Shown: piece by piece, positions 44,727-52,352 of the stretch | Layout of the letters: each line of letters begins with the position of its first letter | How positions within the stretch are numbered: the stretch's first letter is position 1 | Assembly (NCBI GenBank): GCA_963677215.1 | Contig: OY781919.1 | Location: 1,488,001-1,552,000, forward strand | Origin: G963676795 sp963677215 | Lineage (GTDB): Bacteria; Desulfobacterota; Desulfuromonadia; Desulfuromonadales; Geopsychrobacteraceae | Reading direction: 5' to 3' | Length of the DNA stretch: 64,000 bases | Translations under genes and position numbers: made by a program | Notes under the pieces: generated by a model | The model's input: only the letters and a program-made list of their open reading frames with translations | The model's database searches: none | Told to the model about the DNA's origin: nothing

Positions 44727-46349
44727 ATGTCGATGTTCTGTTACCAGTGCGAACAGACAGCTCACGGAACCGGTTGTACCATCTCAGGAGTATGTGGCAA
44801 AAATCCCGATGTTGCCAACCTGCAGGACCTGCTTATCTACAGTCTCAAAGGCATTGCCTTCTGGGCTAACCTGGCCCGTGAAAAGGGAACCATGGATCAG
44901 GAGATCGATCGTTTCATGATCGACGCATTGTTTACCACGGTGACCAATGTAGATTTTGATCCCGAGGTGATATCCTATTTCGTTAGCGAAGCGGTCCGGC
45001 TCCGGGATAAAGCCAGACAATTGGCAGGCGACTATACCGGGGCTGTTCCACCGGCCGCAGGCAATTGGGAGCTGCCCACTAATATCGAGGAGCGGATTGC
45101 TTTGGGAGAGATCCATGGGGTCAAGGATTATCAGGTTGATGATGATATCCAGTCCGTCCGCCAGATGATTACCTACGGCCTCAAGGGCTATGCGGCTTAC
45201 GCCGACCATGCCCGGACCCTTGGCAAAGAGCTTGACGAAATTTACGCCTTTACCCATAAGGCTCTGGCCGATTTGACCGATGACAACCTCGACTTGATGG
45301 CGAATGTCAATCTTGCCCTCGAAACCGGGCGAATCAATTATCTGACCATGGAACTGCTCAATCAGGCGCATGTCGACACCTACGGAGCTCCACAGCCGAC
45401 AAAAGTTCAGCTGGGCACCAAGGCGGGCAAGGCAATTCTGGTTTCTGGACACGATCTGAAGTTTTTGGAAGAGCTGCTCAAACAGACCGAAGGCACCGGT
45501 ATCAATATCTATACCCACGGAGAGATGCTACCGGCACACGGTTATCCGGGGCTGAACAAATATTCCCACCTTGCCGGAAACTTTGGCGGAGCCTGGCAGG
45601 ATCAACAGAAGGAGTTCAAGGATTTCCCTGGTGCCATCATCTTCAATACCAACTGTATTCAGCGACCGAGTGATGCCTACAAGGATCGCCTGTTTACCTG
45701 GGGGCTGGTGCAGTGGCCGGATGTGCCACACGTTGAGGGCTTTGATTTCTCGGCGGTGATCAGGAAGGCTCAGGAGTGTGAGGGCTTTGTAGACAATCCG
45801 GGGCAGGAGATCCTGACCGGATTCGGTCATCACGCCGTATTGGGTGTTGCCGATAAGGTGATAGCGGCGGTCAAATCCGGAGCGATCAAACACTTTTTCC
45901 TGGTTGGCGGCTGTGACGGTGCCAAATCGGGACGTAACTATTACACCGAATTTGTCGAACAGGCTCCGCAGGATACGCTGGTTCTGACTCTGGCATGCGG
46001 TAAGTATCGCTTCAACAAAATGGAGTTGGGGGATATTGAGGGCATCCCACGTCTGCTCGACGTTGGTCAATGCAACGATGCCTACAGTGCCATTCAGATC
46101 GCTCTGGCATTGGCAGAAGCCTTTGACTGTGAAGTCAATGAACTGCCCTTATCGTTGATTATCTCCTGGTACGAGCAGAAAGCGGCAGCCGTATTGCTGA
46201 CTCTGCTTTATCTGGGGATCAAAAATATCAAGCTGGGACCAAGCCTGCCGGCCTTTGTCACGCCGAATGTGCTGAACTTTCTGGTCGAAAAATACAACAT
46301 TGCACCGATTGCAACTGCGCAGGAGGATCTGAAAGAAATACTAGGCTGA
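44727..46349 (+). CDS. hcp: Hydroxylamine reductase / hybrid cluster protein 1
   Basis: A 540-residue cytoplasmic hybrid-cluster protein. N-terminal cluster cysteines are C-x2-C-x8-C-x5-C (CYQCEQTAHGTGCTISGVC), the short-spacing type without the class II insert. Hybrid-cluster ligands appear in GHDLKFLEELL, IFNTNCIQRP, LACGKYRF and DVGQCNDAYS. Hcp reduces hydroxylamine to ammonia in vitro and NO to N2O in E. coli. AAGGAG precedes ATG 44727. Its downstream partners are a tetrahaem NrfH-like protein and an octahaem HAO-like cytochrome, so hydroxylamine or NO handling is very likely. A second copy lies at 52353-53981. Confidence 0.95.
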   Translation: MSMFCYQCEQTAHGTGCTISGVCGKNPDVANLQDLLIYSLKGIAFWANLAREKGTMDQEIDRFMIDALFTTVTNVDFDPEVISYFVSEAVRLRDKARQLAGDYTGAVPPAAGNWELPTNIEERIALGEIHGVKDYQVDDDIQSVRQMITYGLKGYAAYADHARTLGKELDEIYAFTHKALADLTDDNLDLMANVNLALETGRINYLTMELLNQAHVDTYGAPQPTKVQLGTKAGKAILVSGHDLKFLEELLKQTEGTGINIYTHGEMLPAHGYPGLNKYSHLAGNFGGAWQDQQKEFKDFPGAIIFNTNCIQRPSDAYKDRLFTWGLVQWPDVPHVEGFDFSAVIRKAQECEGFVDNPGQEILTGFGHHAVLGVADKVIAAVKSGAIKHFFLVGGCDGAKSGRNYYTEFVEQAPQDTLVLTLACGKYRFNKMELGDIEGIPRLLDVGQCNDAYSAIQIALALAEAFDCEVNELPLSLIISWYEQKAAAVLLTLLYLGIKNIKLGPSLPAFVTPNVLNFLVEKYNIAPIATAQEDLKEILG

Positions 46350-46357
46350 ACGTATTT

Positions 46358-46389
46358 GGGTTGTCAGCAACCCTGGTGGCTGGCAACCC
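46358..46389 (+). promoter_or_regulatory. Intercistronic stem-loop after hcp
   Basis: An 11-bp stem with one G-T pair (GGGTTGTCAGC / GCTGGCAACCC), 10-base loop, no T-run. It lies between hcp and the NrfH-like gene and may shape relative expression or partial termination. Confidence 0.5.
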
Positions 46390-46445
46390 GATTATCAAAA
46401 AAGGTCTAATTCAGACTCAAGGGCCGAAAAAAAGGAGGTGACAAG

Positions 46446-46973
46446 ATGAGACGATGGAAAGTCGCCTTGTTGCTGATAGCTGTCGGAGTTGTTCTTGGCG
46501 TTCCGTTGATGAGCATGGCCTATTACACCATGGTACGAACCTCAACTCCTCAGTTCTGCGCCCTCTGCCACGAGATTCAACCGGCCTATCGCGAGTGGCA
46601 GACATCGAGCCATGGTTACAATGAGTGGGGTGTTGTTGCTGATTGCATGGATTGCCACTTACCGGTACCTCACGACACCTTCAATTTCTTCTACAAAAAA
46701 TCCTATCACGGCATCAAAGATGTCGTTGCTCATATCTTTCTCGATGAATATGACCGGGCAAAAAATCGTGAGCACGCTTACACTGATATCGAAAATGCCC
46801 AATGCATGAAATGTCATCGCAATCTTCTCTATCTGACAAAAAATCGTGGTGCCATGCTGGCTCATCGAACGGTTGTGTATGCCCGGGAAGGTTATGAAAA
46901 AAAATGCATCGACTGCCACCGTAACCTGGTTCATAACCCTAAAAAACAGTTCGCATATAAACGCCAATACTGA
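46446..46973 (+). CDS. NapC/NrfH-family tetrahaem quinol dehydrogenase (HaoC-like)
   Basis: A 175-residue membrane-anchored cytochrome c. One N-terminal span (VALLLIAVGVVLGVPLMSMA) and four haem motifs: CALCH, CMDCH, CMKCH and CIDCH. Proteins of this family take electrons from menaquinol and pass them to a periplasmic reductase. The usual nrfH partner, pentahaem NrfA with a CxxCK motif, is absent; the next gene is an octahaem HAO-type cytochrome, so the label nrfH would mislead. AAAGGAGG is a very strong ribosome site. Arrangement hcp-this gene-octahaem gene. Confidence 0.9.
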   Translation: MRRWKVALLLIAVGVVLGVPLMSMAYYTMVRTSTPQFCALCHEIQPAYREWQTSSHGYNEWGVVADCMDCHLPVPHDTFNFFYKKSYHGIKDVVAHIFLDEYDRAKNREHAYTDIENAQCMKCHRNLLYLTKNRGAMLAHRTVVYAREGYEKKCIDCHRNLVHNPKKQFAYKRQY

Positions 46974-47053
46974 TTTTGCTGCTCAATGTTTATTGTACTG
47001 CCACGTAGATCAAATTGTTGATTTATTATCAGGATACATAAGAGGAGCATGTT

Positions 47054-48442
47054 ATGAAGAGGTCTCACGTTTTTCTCCTGCTTGGGATACTGTCGTTGGC
47101 GTTGGCTGGATCGGCCTTCGCCGCCAATCAGATCAAACCTAAAAGCTTTCGGCTAGATCGCAGCATGTCCAAAGAAGCTCAAGCTTGTCTTGAGTGCCAT
47201 CTGAAAGAGCATCCCGGAATATTTTCCGACTGGGCCGAAAGTCGTCACGCTAATGCCAACATCACCTGTATCGACTGCCATCTTGCCGACGAAACTGACC
47301 CGGACATCAGCGAAACGCACTATAAGCAATATCAGCGTAGCGATAGCGAATGGGGACGTGCAGAATACCGGGTTCCCATTGCCGAAGCGGTCACACCAAA
47401 AGATTGCTCGCGTTGCCATCCAGATGAAGTGACCGAATATGATCGCAGTAAACATGCGAATACTATCGAGATCATGTGGAAGATTGATCCCTGGTTGAAT
47501 AAAGGAATGAATTCGGAAACTGAGCGCCAGGCCGGTTGTTATTACTGTCACGGAACGGTCCTCGAAAAGGATGAAGAAGGGCAACTGTCTTCAGATACCT
47601 GGCCCAATGTCGGTGTCGGTCGTATCAACCTGGACGGTAGCAAGGGGAGTTGTACCAGCTGTCATACTCGCCATCGTTTTTCTGTTGCTGAAGCACGGCG
47701 TCCCGAAGCCTGTGGACAATGTCATTTAGGTCCAGATCACCCACAGATTGAAATTTTCACCGAATCAAAGCACGGAGATATTTATGACAGCTTTGGTGAT
47801 GAATACAATTGGGACGCGGCTCCCGGGACATGGACGGCCGGTGTCGATTATCGTGCGCCGACCTGCGCATCCTGTCATATGAGCGGTGCCGGTGATCAGC
47901 GGACCACCCATGATGTCACTGAGCGCCTGAGTTGGGAACTGCAGGCGCCACTGACGGTACGGCCTGAAGATTTCAACCCACTTCCAGCTCAATCGAACTG
48001 GAGTGTTGAGCGCGATAAGATGAAGAACATCTGCAAGCAATGTCATGCCAGAAACTGGGTCGAGGATCATTACACCAAGTTGGATCAGGTCGTAACCGAA
48101 TATAACGATGTCTATTTCAAACCGGCCAAAGCGATGCTTGATGACCTCTACAGCAAAGGTCTGCTAGATAACAGTAAGTTCTTTGATGAGCATCTTGAGG
48201 TTCAGTTTTACGAATTATGGCACCATGAAGGACGCCGTGCTCGCATGGGTACTGCGATGATGGCCCCCGACTACGCCTGGTGGCATGGCTTCTATGAATG
48301 TAAGCACCGCTACAACGATTTCATGGAAGAGGCCAGAGGGCTTATCGAAACCGGTGAAAAAGCCTACATATTCAAGGATTTTCCTAATGCGACAGGTGAC
48401 ACTACACGGCCACCCGTCATATTTGGCGAGAAAAAGCATTGA
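47054..48442 (+). CDS. Octahaem hydroxylamine-oxidoreductase-family cytochrome c (HaoA-like)
   Basis: A 462-residue periplasmic multihaem protein. Signal peptide about 1-23 (cleavage after SAFA). Eight CxxCH motifs at residues about 45, 72, 118, 162, 200, 220, 271 and 327; none is CxxCK, so it is neither NrfA nor an octahaem nitrite or tetrathionate reductase of the CxxCK type. The C-terminal helical part (FYELWHHEGRRARMGTA; APDYAWWHGFYE) matches the HAO family. Classic HAO oxidises hydroxylamine; epsilon-proteobacterial HaoA, paired with a NapC-family HaoC as here, is thought to reduce nitrite to hydroxylamine. Whether the haem-crosslinking Tyr is present needs an alignment. Confidence 0.85.
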   Translation: MKRSHVFLLLGILSLALAGSAFAANQIKPKSFRLDRSMSKEAQACLECHLKEHPGIFSDWAESRHANANITCIDCHLADETDPDISETHYKQYQRSDSEWGRAEYRVPIAEAVTPKDCSRCHPDEVTEYDRSKHANTIEIMWKIDPWLNKGMNSETERQAGCYYCHGTVLEKDEEGQLSSDTWPNVGVGRINLDGSKGSCTSCHTRHRFSVAEARRPEACGQCHLGPDHPQIEIFTESKHGDIYDSFGDEYNWDAAPGTWTAGVDYRAPTCASCHMSGAGDQRTTHDVTERLSWELQAPLTVRPEDFNPLPAQSNWSVERDKMKNICKQCHARNWVEDHYTKLDQVVTEYNDVYFKPAKAMLDDLYSKGLLDNSKFFDEHLEVQFYELWHHEGRRARMGTAMMAPDYAWWHGFYECKHRYNDFMEEARGLIETGEKAYIFKDFPNATGDTTRPPVIFGEKKH

Positions 48443-48475
48443 TCTAAGAATCAAATATTTTTCAGGATAAATTAA

Positions 48476-48519
48476 TTGTCCCCGGAACCTTCTGTTTAAG
48501 CGGTAGGTTCCGGGGACAA
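48476..48519 (+). terminator. Stem-loop ending the hcp-haoC-haoA unit
   Basis: A perfect 15-bp GC-rich stem (TTGTCCCCGGAACCT and its complement) with a 14-base loop, 34 bases after the octahaem gene. No clear T-run, but a stable 3' end is expected. Confidence 0.6.
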
Positions 48520-48622
48520 AGGACGTCTAAGGCTGCATGCACGATCATCGGACTCTCGTTCATCCTCCCCCTTCCTTTCTTCAGTAATTTTTCTACGAAA
48601 TTTGAAAATTATTTTCATTTAT

Positions 48623-48636
48623 TTGATCTAGGTTAA
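48623..48636 (+). promoter_or_regulatory. FNR/Dnr/HcpR-like operator, site 1
   Basis: TTGATCTAGGTTAA, a TTGA-N6-TCAA type palindrome with one mismatch. A TATATA -10-like box lies 31-32 bases downstream of its centre, so it would sit close to -41, the activating position for CRP/FNR family proteins. It precedes the DUF1858/hemerythrin/PAS gene by 59 bases. Confidence 0.65.
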
Positions 48637-48694
48637 GTTTATTGATGACAAAAGAAGTTATATATACCTCAATTCAACACAAACAGGAGGCAAT

Positions 48695-50125
48695 ATGGGC
48701 ATTACCGAATCGACGACGATCAACGAACTGCTGAGCAAATATCCTTATCTTCAGGACTATTTGATCAAGCGTTCGACTAAATTTAAGAAATTAACCAATC
48801 CACTGATTCGCAGCATTATGGGTAAGATCGCTACCGTTGCTAAAGCTGCGGCAATCGGTGGCATTGAGCCCCAGCAATTGGTTGACGAAATCAACGAAGA
48901 GATTCGCCGCAAAGGTGGTGCCGCTATGGCTGACGCCGACGAAGATCGCCGCGAACAGCTGAAACAGATCATTCGTGATTTGCACGAGGGTGCTGACCGC
49001 GCAGAGCTGAAGGAGAGATTCCGCCAGTTTTTGTTCCGCGTCAGTCCGACGGAAATCGCTGAAATCGAGCAGTCGCTCATTGATGACGGCCTGGCGCAGG
49101 AAGAAATCAAGAACCTTTCGTCTTTGCATCTGGAGATTTTTCGGGAGGCGATGGATGAAGATGCGCTACCGGAGATGCTTACCGGGCATCCCGTGGCAAG
49201 TTTCGTTACGGAGAACAGGGCCGCACAAGAGCGCCTTGAAGCTCTGCGCAAGGTCGTGGAACTGGCGGGGAGCGACCCTGAGCCAGCGATCTTTGCATCC
49301 TTTGCTGCACGCTTTGATGCCCTGATGGGAGATCTGGCCCAGATCGATAAGCATTACCTGCGTAAAGAGAACCAGCTCTTTCCCTTCCTTGAGAAGAAAG
49401 GGCTCAGTGGTCCGGCACAGGTGATGTGGGCGCTGCACGATGATATTCGGGCCCAGCTCAAGATTGCTCGTGACCAGAACGCCCTCGCTGGCACCAGGAT
49501 GGCGGCAGCAGCGGCACTGGTGACCGAGATCGGTGACATGGTTCTTAAGGAGGAGTTGATTTTACTGCCGCTGGCGCTCGATTTGTTGGCCGAGGAGGAC
49601 TGGCTGGCCATTCATAGCGGCGAGAATGATATCGGTTTTGCCTGGATCACCCCTGGTCATGATTGGCCTACAGCAGATAGCGCTGCCCCGGTCACCCTGA
49701 ATCAGGCGGCTGAAGCCGCTGGCATTAAGCTCAATTGTGGCGTTCTTTCGGGCGAGATGATCAACCTGATGCTGACCCATCTGCCGATCGACCTGACCCT
49801 GGTCGATGCTGATGACCGTGTGCTTTACTTTTCGCAGGGAAAGGAACGCATCTTTCCTCGTAGCCCCGGAATTATCGGCCGGGAGGTGCGCAACTGCCAT
49901 CCGCCCAAAAGCGTACACATTGTTGAAGAGATCCTGAGAAAATTTCGCTCGGGCGAGCGGGACAGCGCCGAATTCTGGCTGGAACTGGGCGGCAGCTTTA
50001 TCCATATCCGCTATTTCGCCCTACGTGACGCGAAAAATACCTATCGCGGCTGTCTTGAAGTCAGCCAGAATGTCACCGGTATCCGTGCTCTTGAAGGGGA
50101 GCAGCGCTTGCTGAACTGGAATTGA
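48695..50125 (+). CDS. DUF1858-DUF438-hemerythrin-PAS protein
   Basis: A 476-residue soluble protein. Domains: DUF1858 (about 5-62, TINELLSKYPYLQDYLI), DUF438 (about 85-150, LHEGADRAELKERFRQFL), a hemerythrin HHE domain (about 160-310, with IDKHYLRKENQLFPFLE and WALHDDIR) and a C-terminal PAS-like domain (about 350-465, NCHPPKSVHIVEEILRKF). Hemerythrins bind O2 or NO at a di-iron site. There is no kinase or DNA-binding output, so it may store, sense or detoxify a gas. ACAGGAGG precedes ATG 48695. It is under an FNR-like site and is followed by a cupin gene. Confidence 0.85.
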   Translation: MGITESTTINELLSKYPYLQDYLIKRSTKFKKLTNPLIRSIMGKIATVAKAAAIGGIEPQQLVDEINEEIRRKGGAAMADADEDRREQLKQIIRDLHEGADRAELKERFRQFLFRVSPTEIAEIEQSLIDDGLAQEEIKNLSSLHLEIFREAMDEDALPEMLTGHPVASFVTENRAAQERLEALRKVVELAGSDPEPAIFASFAARFDALMGDLAQIDKHYLRKENQLFPFLEKKGLSGPAQVMWALHDDIRAQLKIARDQNALAGTRMAAAAALVTEIGDMVLKEELILLPLALDLLAEEDWLAIHSGENDIGFAWITPGHDWPTADSAAPVTLNQAAEAAGIKLNCGVLSGEMINLMLTHLPIDLTLVDADDRVLYFSQGKERIFPRSPGIIGREVRNCHPPKSVHIVEEILRKFRSGERDSAEFWLELGGSFIHIRYFALRDAKNTYRGCLEVSQNVTGIRALEGEQRLLNWN

Positions 50126-50159
50126 TTATCCAGGCGATAACAAAAAGAAAGGGAAAGTT

Positions 50160-50492
50160 ATGAATGAATCGACCGCACCTGTAGGAAACGCATTTCACCT
50201 TGAAACATTTATCGACTACGCTGCCGGGTCCGTTGTCAGTAAAACCTTGCTGAAGAAAGAGGTTGGCAACTTGACTCTGTTCGCTTTCGACGCCGGTCAG
50301 GGCTTAAGTGAGCATAGCGCTCCTTTTGACGCGGTTGTCCAGATTCTTGATGGCTCAGCCGAGATCACTATCGGTGGGACAATTCAAAGCGTTGGGGCTG
50401 GAGAGATGCTGGTCATGCCAGCGAATATTCCGCATGCACTACAGGCGAAAGAGCGCTTTAAGATGCTGCTGTCAATGATTCGCAGTCACTAA
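50160..50492 (+). CDS. Small cupin-domain protein
   Basis: A 110-residue single-domain cupin with motif 1 around GLSEHSAPFDAVVQILDG and motif 2 around GEMLVMPANIPHALQA, which supply the metal ligands of the barrel. Small cupins of this kind accompany hemerythrin/DUF438 genes and may act as metal-dependent sensors or enzymes; the function is not known. AAAGGGAAAG precedes the ATG. It lies 34 bases after the hemerythrin gene, one operon. Confidence 0.88.
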   Translation: MNESTAPVGNAFHLETFIDYAAGSVVSKTLLKKEVGNLTLFAFDAGQGLSEHSAPFDAVVQILDGSAEITIGGTIQSVGAGEMLVMPANIPHALQAKERFKMLLSMIRSH

Positions 50493-50550
50493 AAGAAACA
50501 GGTTTTTATGATAGGTCCGTTTTAATAATCAGAACGCAGACTATCAATAC

Positions 50551-50580
50551 AAAGCCGATCGCAGTTACGCGATCGGCTTT
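50551..50580. terminator. Bidirectional terminator between cupin and rubrerythrin genes
   Basis: A perfect 12-bp stem (AAAGCCGATCGC and complement) with a 6-base loop between convergent genes; A- and T-rich ends serve both directions. Confidence 0.85.
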
Positions 50581-50588
50581 GGCTCAAA

Positions 50589-51164
50589 TCACCAACCCGT
50601 TCTCAAAACCTCGAAACTGCCCATTGGGTTCAGGCACGCAGGGCATTGAGTTGGAGCTGTTGTGCCTTCATGGATGTAGCCACACTTCAGGCAGTGCCAG
50701 CGAACGATCTCTTCGCGGGCAAAGGTTCTTTGCTGTTTCACGTTGTCTGCGAGTTCCCGGTACATCGATTCATGCTGTTCTTCCGCAACGGAAACGCGAT
50801 GAAAAGCGTCAGCGATCTGGGTAAAGCCTTCGGCGTCTGCTTCGTCGGCAAATAGTGGATAGGCGGTGCCATGGACAAAAAGTTCAAGCTCAGCCGCGAA
50901 AAGCAGGTTTTCGTGCGTCTCATCCATGGAAAAGGTCGGAAAAACAAAGTCAATCTTTGCTTCACCCCCTTTTAGAAAAGTCAGGAACCGCCTGGCGTGC
51001 TCATATTCCTGGGCCGCTGTGTCATCAAAAATTTTCGCAATCTGCAGGAAACCTTCTTGTTCAGCGCGCGTAGCGTAAAAATTATAGCGAGTTCTGGCCT
51101 GTGATTCTGCGGCAAAAGAGGTGATCAAATTCTGCTCTGTTTTACTACCTGTCAAGTCTCTCAT
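50589..51164 (-). CDS. Rubrerythrin
   Basis: A 191-residue peroxide-scavenging protein. The N-terminal di-iron four-helix domain has AAESQARTRYNFYA, DTAAQEYEHARRF and VAEEQHESMYREL; the C-terminal rubredoxin domain has CLKCGYIHEG and CPACLNPMGSF. It reduces hydrogen peroxide with electrons from rubredoxin-type carriers. An FNR-like site lies about 150 bases upstream, with a -10-like box, so it probably shares control with the surrounding nitrosative genes. Confidence 0.95.
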   Translation of the reverse strand: MRDLTGSKTEQNLITSFAAESQARTRYNFYATRAEQEGFLQIAKIFDDTAAQEYEHARRFLTFLKGGEAKIDFVFPTFSMDETHENLLFAAELELFVHGTAYPLFADEADAEGFTQIADAFHRVSVAEEQHESMYRELADNVKQQRTFAREEIVRWHCLKCGYIHEGTTAPTQCPACLNPMGSFEVLRTGW

Positions 51165-51546
51165 GACAACCTCCCGGACTTGTTAAGGGCTATTTTCTGC
51201 TCCAGTTTCAAGAGGAAAATGTAGCTGTGAGTGTTTTGCAGTAAACAGCGTATTTCTGCCCATTTGGGGCATTATCTGTTTTCACAATACACGGATATAG
51301 ATAATAAAAAATTGAGCTAGGTCAAAAGATGACAGAAATCATCTCAATTAGAGGCCTGACAATCCCAAAAAGGAGTTCGATACGTTGACCCTATGATGAT
51401 TTCTCGAATCTGCTAACCATTTTCTATGGGATTAGCATGCTGCGGAACAGAGATTTCTCTTCCAGAAGAAATGCGTATAAAAAATGCGGCAAGAGTGCTG
51501 TCAAAGCGTTTAGCTGTTACAGCTTTGGCTATGTCATAAAATCATG
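51165..51546. other. Intergenic region carrying the rubrerythrin promoter
   Basis: About 380 bases. The FNR-like site at 51312 and its -10-like box are the only features seen. The part to the right (51330-51546) shows no gene and no clear terminator for the MOSC gene. Confidence 0.45.
51312..51325 (-). promoter_or_regulatory. FNR/Dnr/HcpR-like operator, site 2
   Basis: TTGAGCTAGGTCAA in plus orientation, a full TTGA-N6-TCAA palindrome. On the minus strand a TGTATT box lies 30 bases downstream of its centre, toward rubrerythrin. It is almost identical to site 3, including the neighbouring AAAGATGACA. Confidence 0.75.
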
Positions 51547-52263
51547 CTAGCCAAGTTTACGGGGAGTGTTCAGTCGTGTGCTGGACTCTTCAATCTGGCC
51601 GTTTTCCAATCTCAACCGGGCAAGGTTGCGCCATGATTGCGCCAATAGTTCGAGAGAGGCAATCTCAGAGAGAGCGTCCTGATTCAAGGTCTCTTGGTAG
51701 AAGAAATACAGCAGTCGTGACAAGGTCCATTCTGGATGAAAACGTTCGGTCAGGCTTAATGAAGCGCCTGGATAAACTTCGCCTGCTTTCAACACACGAT
51801 AGTACCACCCGGTTCTGCCAGTGTTCTGAACGCGAACGGCCATGTCGGTGACAGCAAATTTTTCATTGAGTTTCCAGCATGGCTGGCGGGCTTGAGTTAC
51901 TTGAACAAGAGCTGTTCCTAGGCGAAAGATATCGCCAATACAGATATCTTTCTCAGTGATGCCGACAGTGGAGAGATTTTCACCAAAGGCACCTGATTGC
52001 CAGCGGTCAGCATGAACATCAGGCAACTCTTGTTGCCACACGGTATAGTGCTCAGACGGATAATGGTGAACAGCCTTTTCTTTTCCTCCGTGATGAATAA
52101 GATCCCCATGCTCATCACCTGAGAACCCTAACAGTCCTAGGGGAAGTGGCTCGTCTATTTTGTTCTTGGCGATGGCGCTGCGTTCCCCATTTGGACCAAA
52201 AGACACCGCCCGGCCAATCATGAGGTGATCAATTTGAACTTTCAATGATACATCTACGGCCAC
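51547..52263 (-). CDS. yiiM: MOSC-domain protein, YiiM-like (N-hydroxylaminopurine resistance type)
   Basis: A 238-residue molybdenum-cofactor sulfurase C-terminal (MOSC) protein. It follows E. coli YiiM throughout: SAIAKNKID, LGFSGDEHGD, HHGGKEKAVHHYPSEHY, GAFGENLST, ICIGDIFRLG and the Moco-binding Cys in RQPCWKLN, then QNTGRTGWYYRVL. YiiM reduces N-hydroxylated base analogues such as 6-hydroxylaminopurine. GTG 52263 has CAGGAC upstream. It follows hcp copy 2 on the same strand by 89 bases, across a strong hairpin; the pairing fits protection from hydroxylamine damage. Confidence 0.88.
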   Translation of the reverse strand: MAVDVSLKVQIDHLMIGRAVSFGPNGERSAIAKNKIDEPLPLGLLGFSGDEHGDLIHHGGKEKAVHHYPSEHYTVWQQELPDVHADRWQSGAFGENLSTVGITEKDICIGDIFRLGTALVQVTQARQPCWKLNEKFAVTDMAVRVQNTGRTGWYYRVLKAGEVYPGASLSLTERFHPEWTLSRLLYFFYQETLNQDALSEIASLELLAQSWRNLARLRLENGQIEESSTRLNTPRKLG

Positions 52264-52302
52264 AATGCTGTCCTGTTTGCCAAGTTCCGGGTTGTTAATG
52301 GC

Positions 52303-52343
52303 CTGGTTGTATTGATCCGCCAGTAACGGATCAATACAACCAG
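52303..52343 (-). terminator. Strong stem-loop between hcp copy 2 and yiiM
   Basis: A perfect 17-bp stem with a 7-base loop (52320-52326), directly after the hcp stop on the minus strand. No T-run follows, so it may stabilise the hcp message or partly terminate before yiiM. Confidence 0.6.
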
Positions 52344-52352
52344 TTGCTTTAT

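Noticed and set aside
46446..46973. Annotation as nrfH of a cytochrome c nitrite reductase.
   Set aside because: No NrfA (pentahaem with CxxCK) follows; the partner gene encodes an octahaem HAO-family protein.
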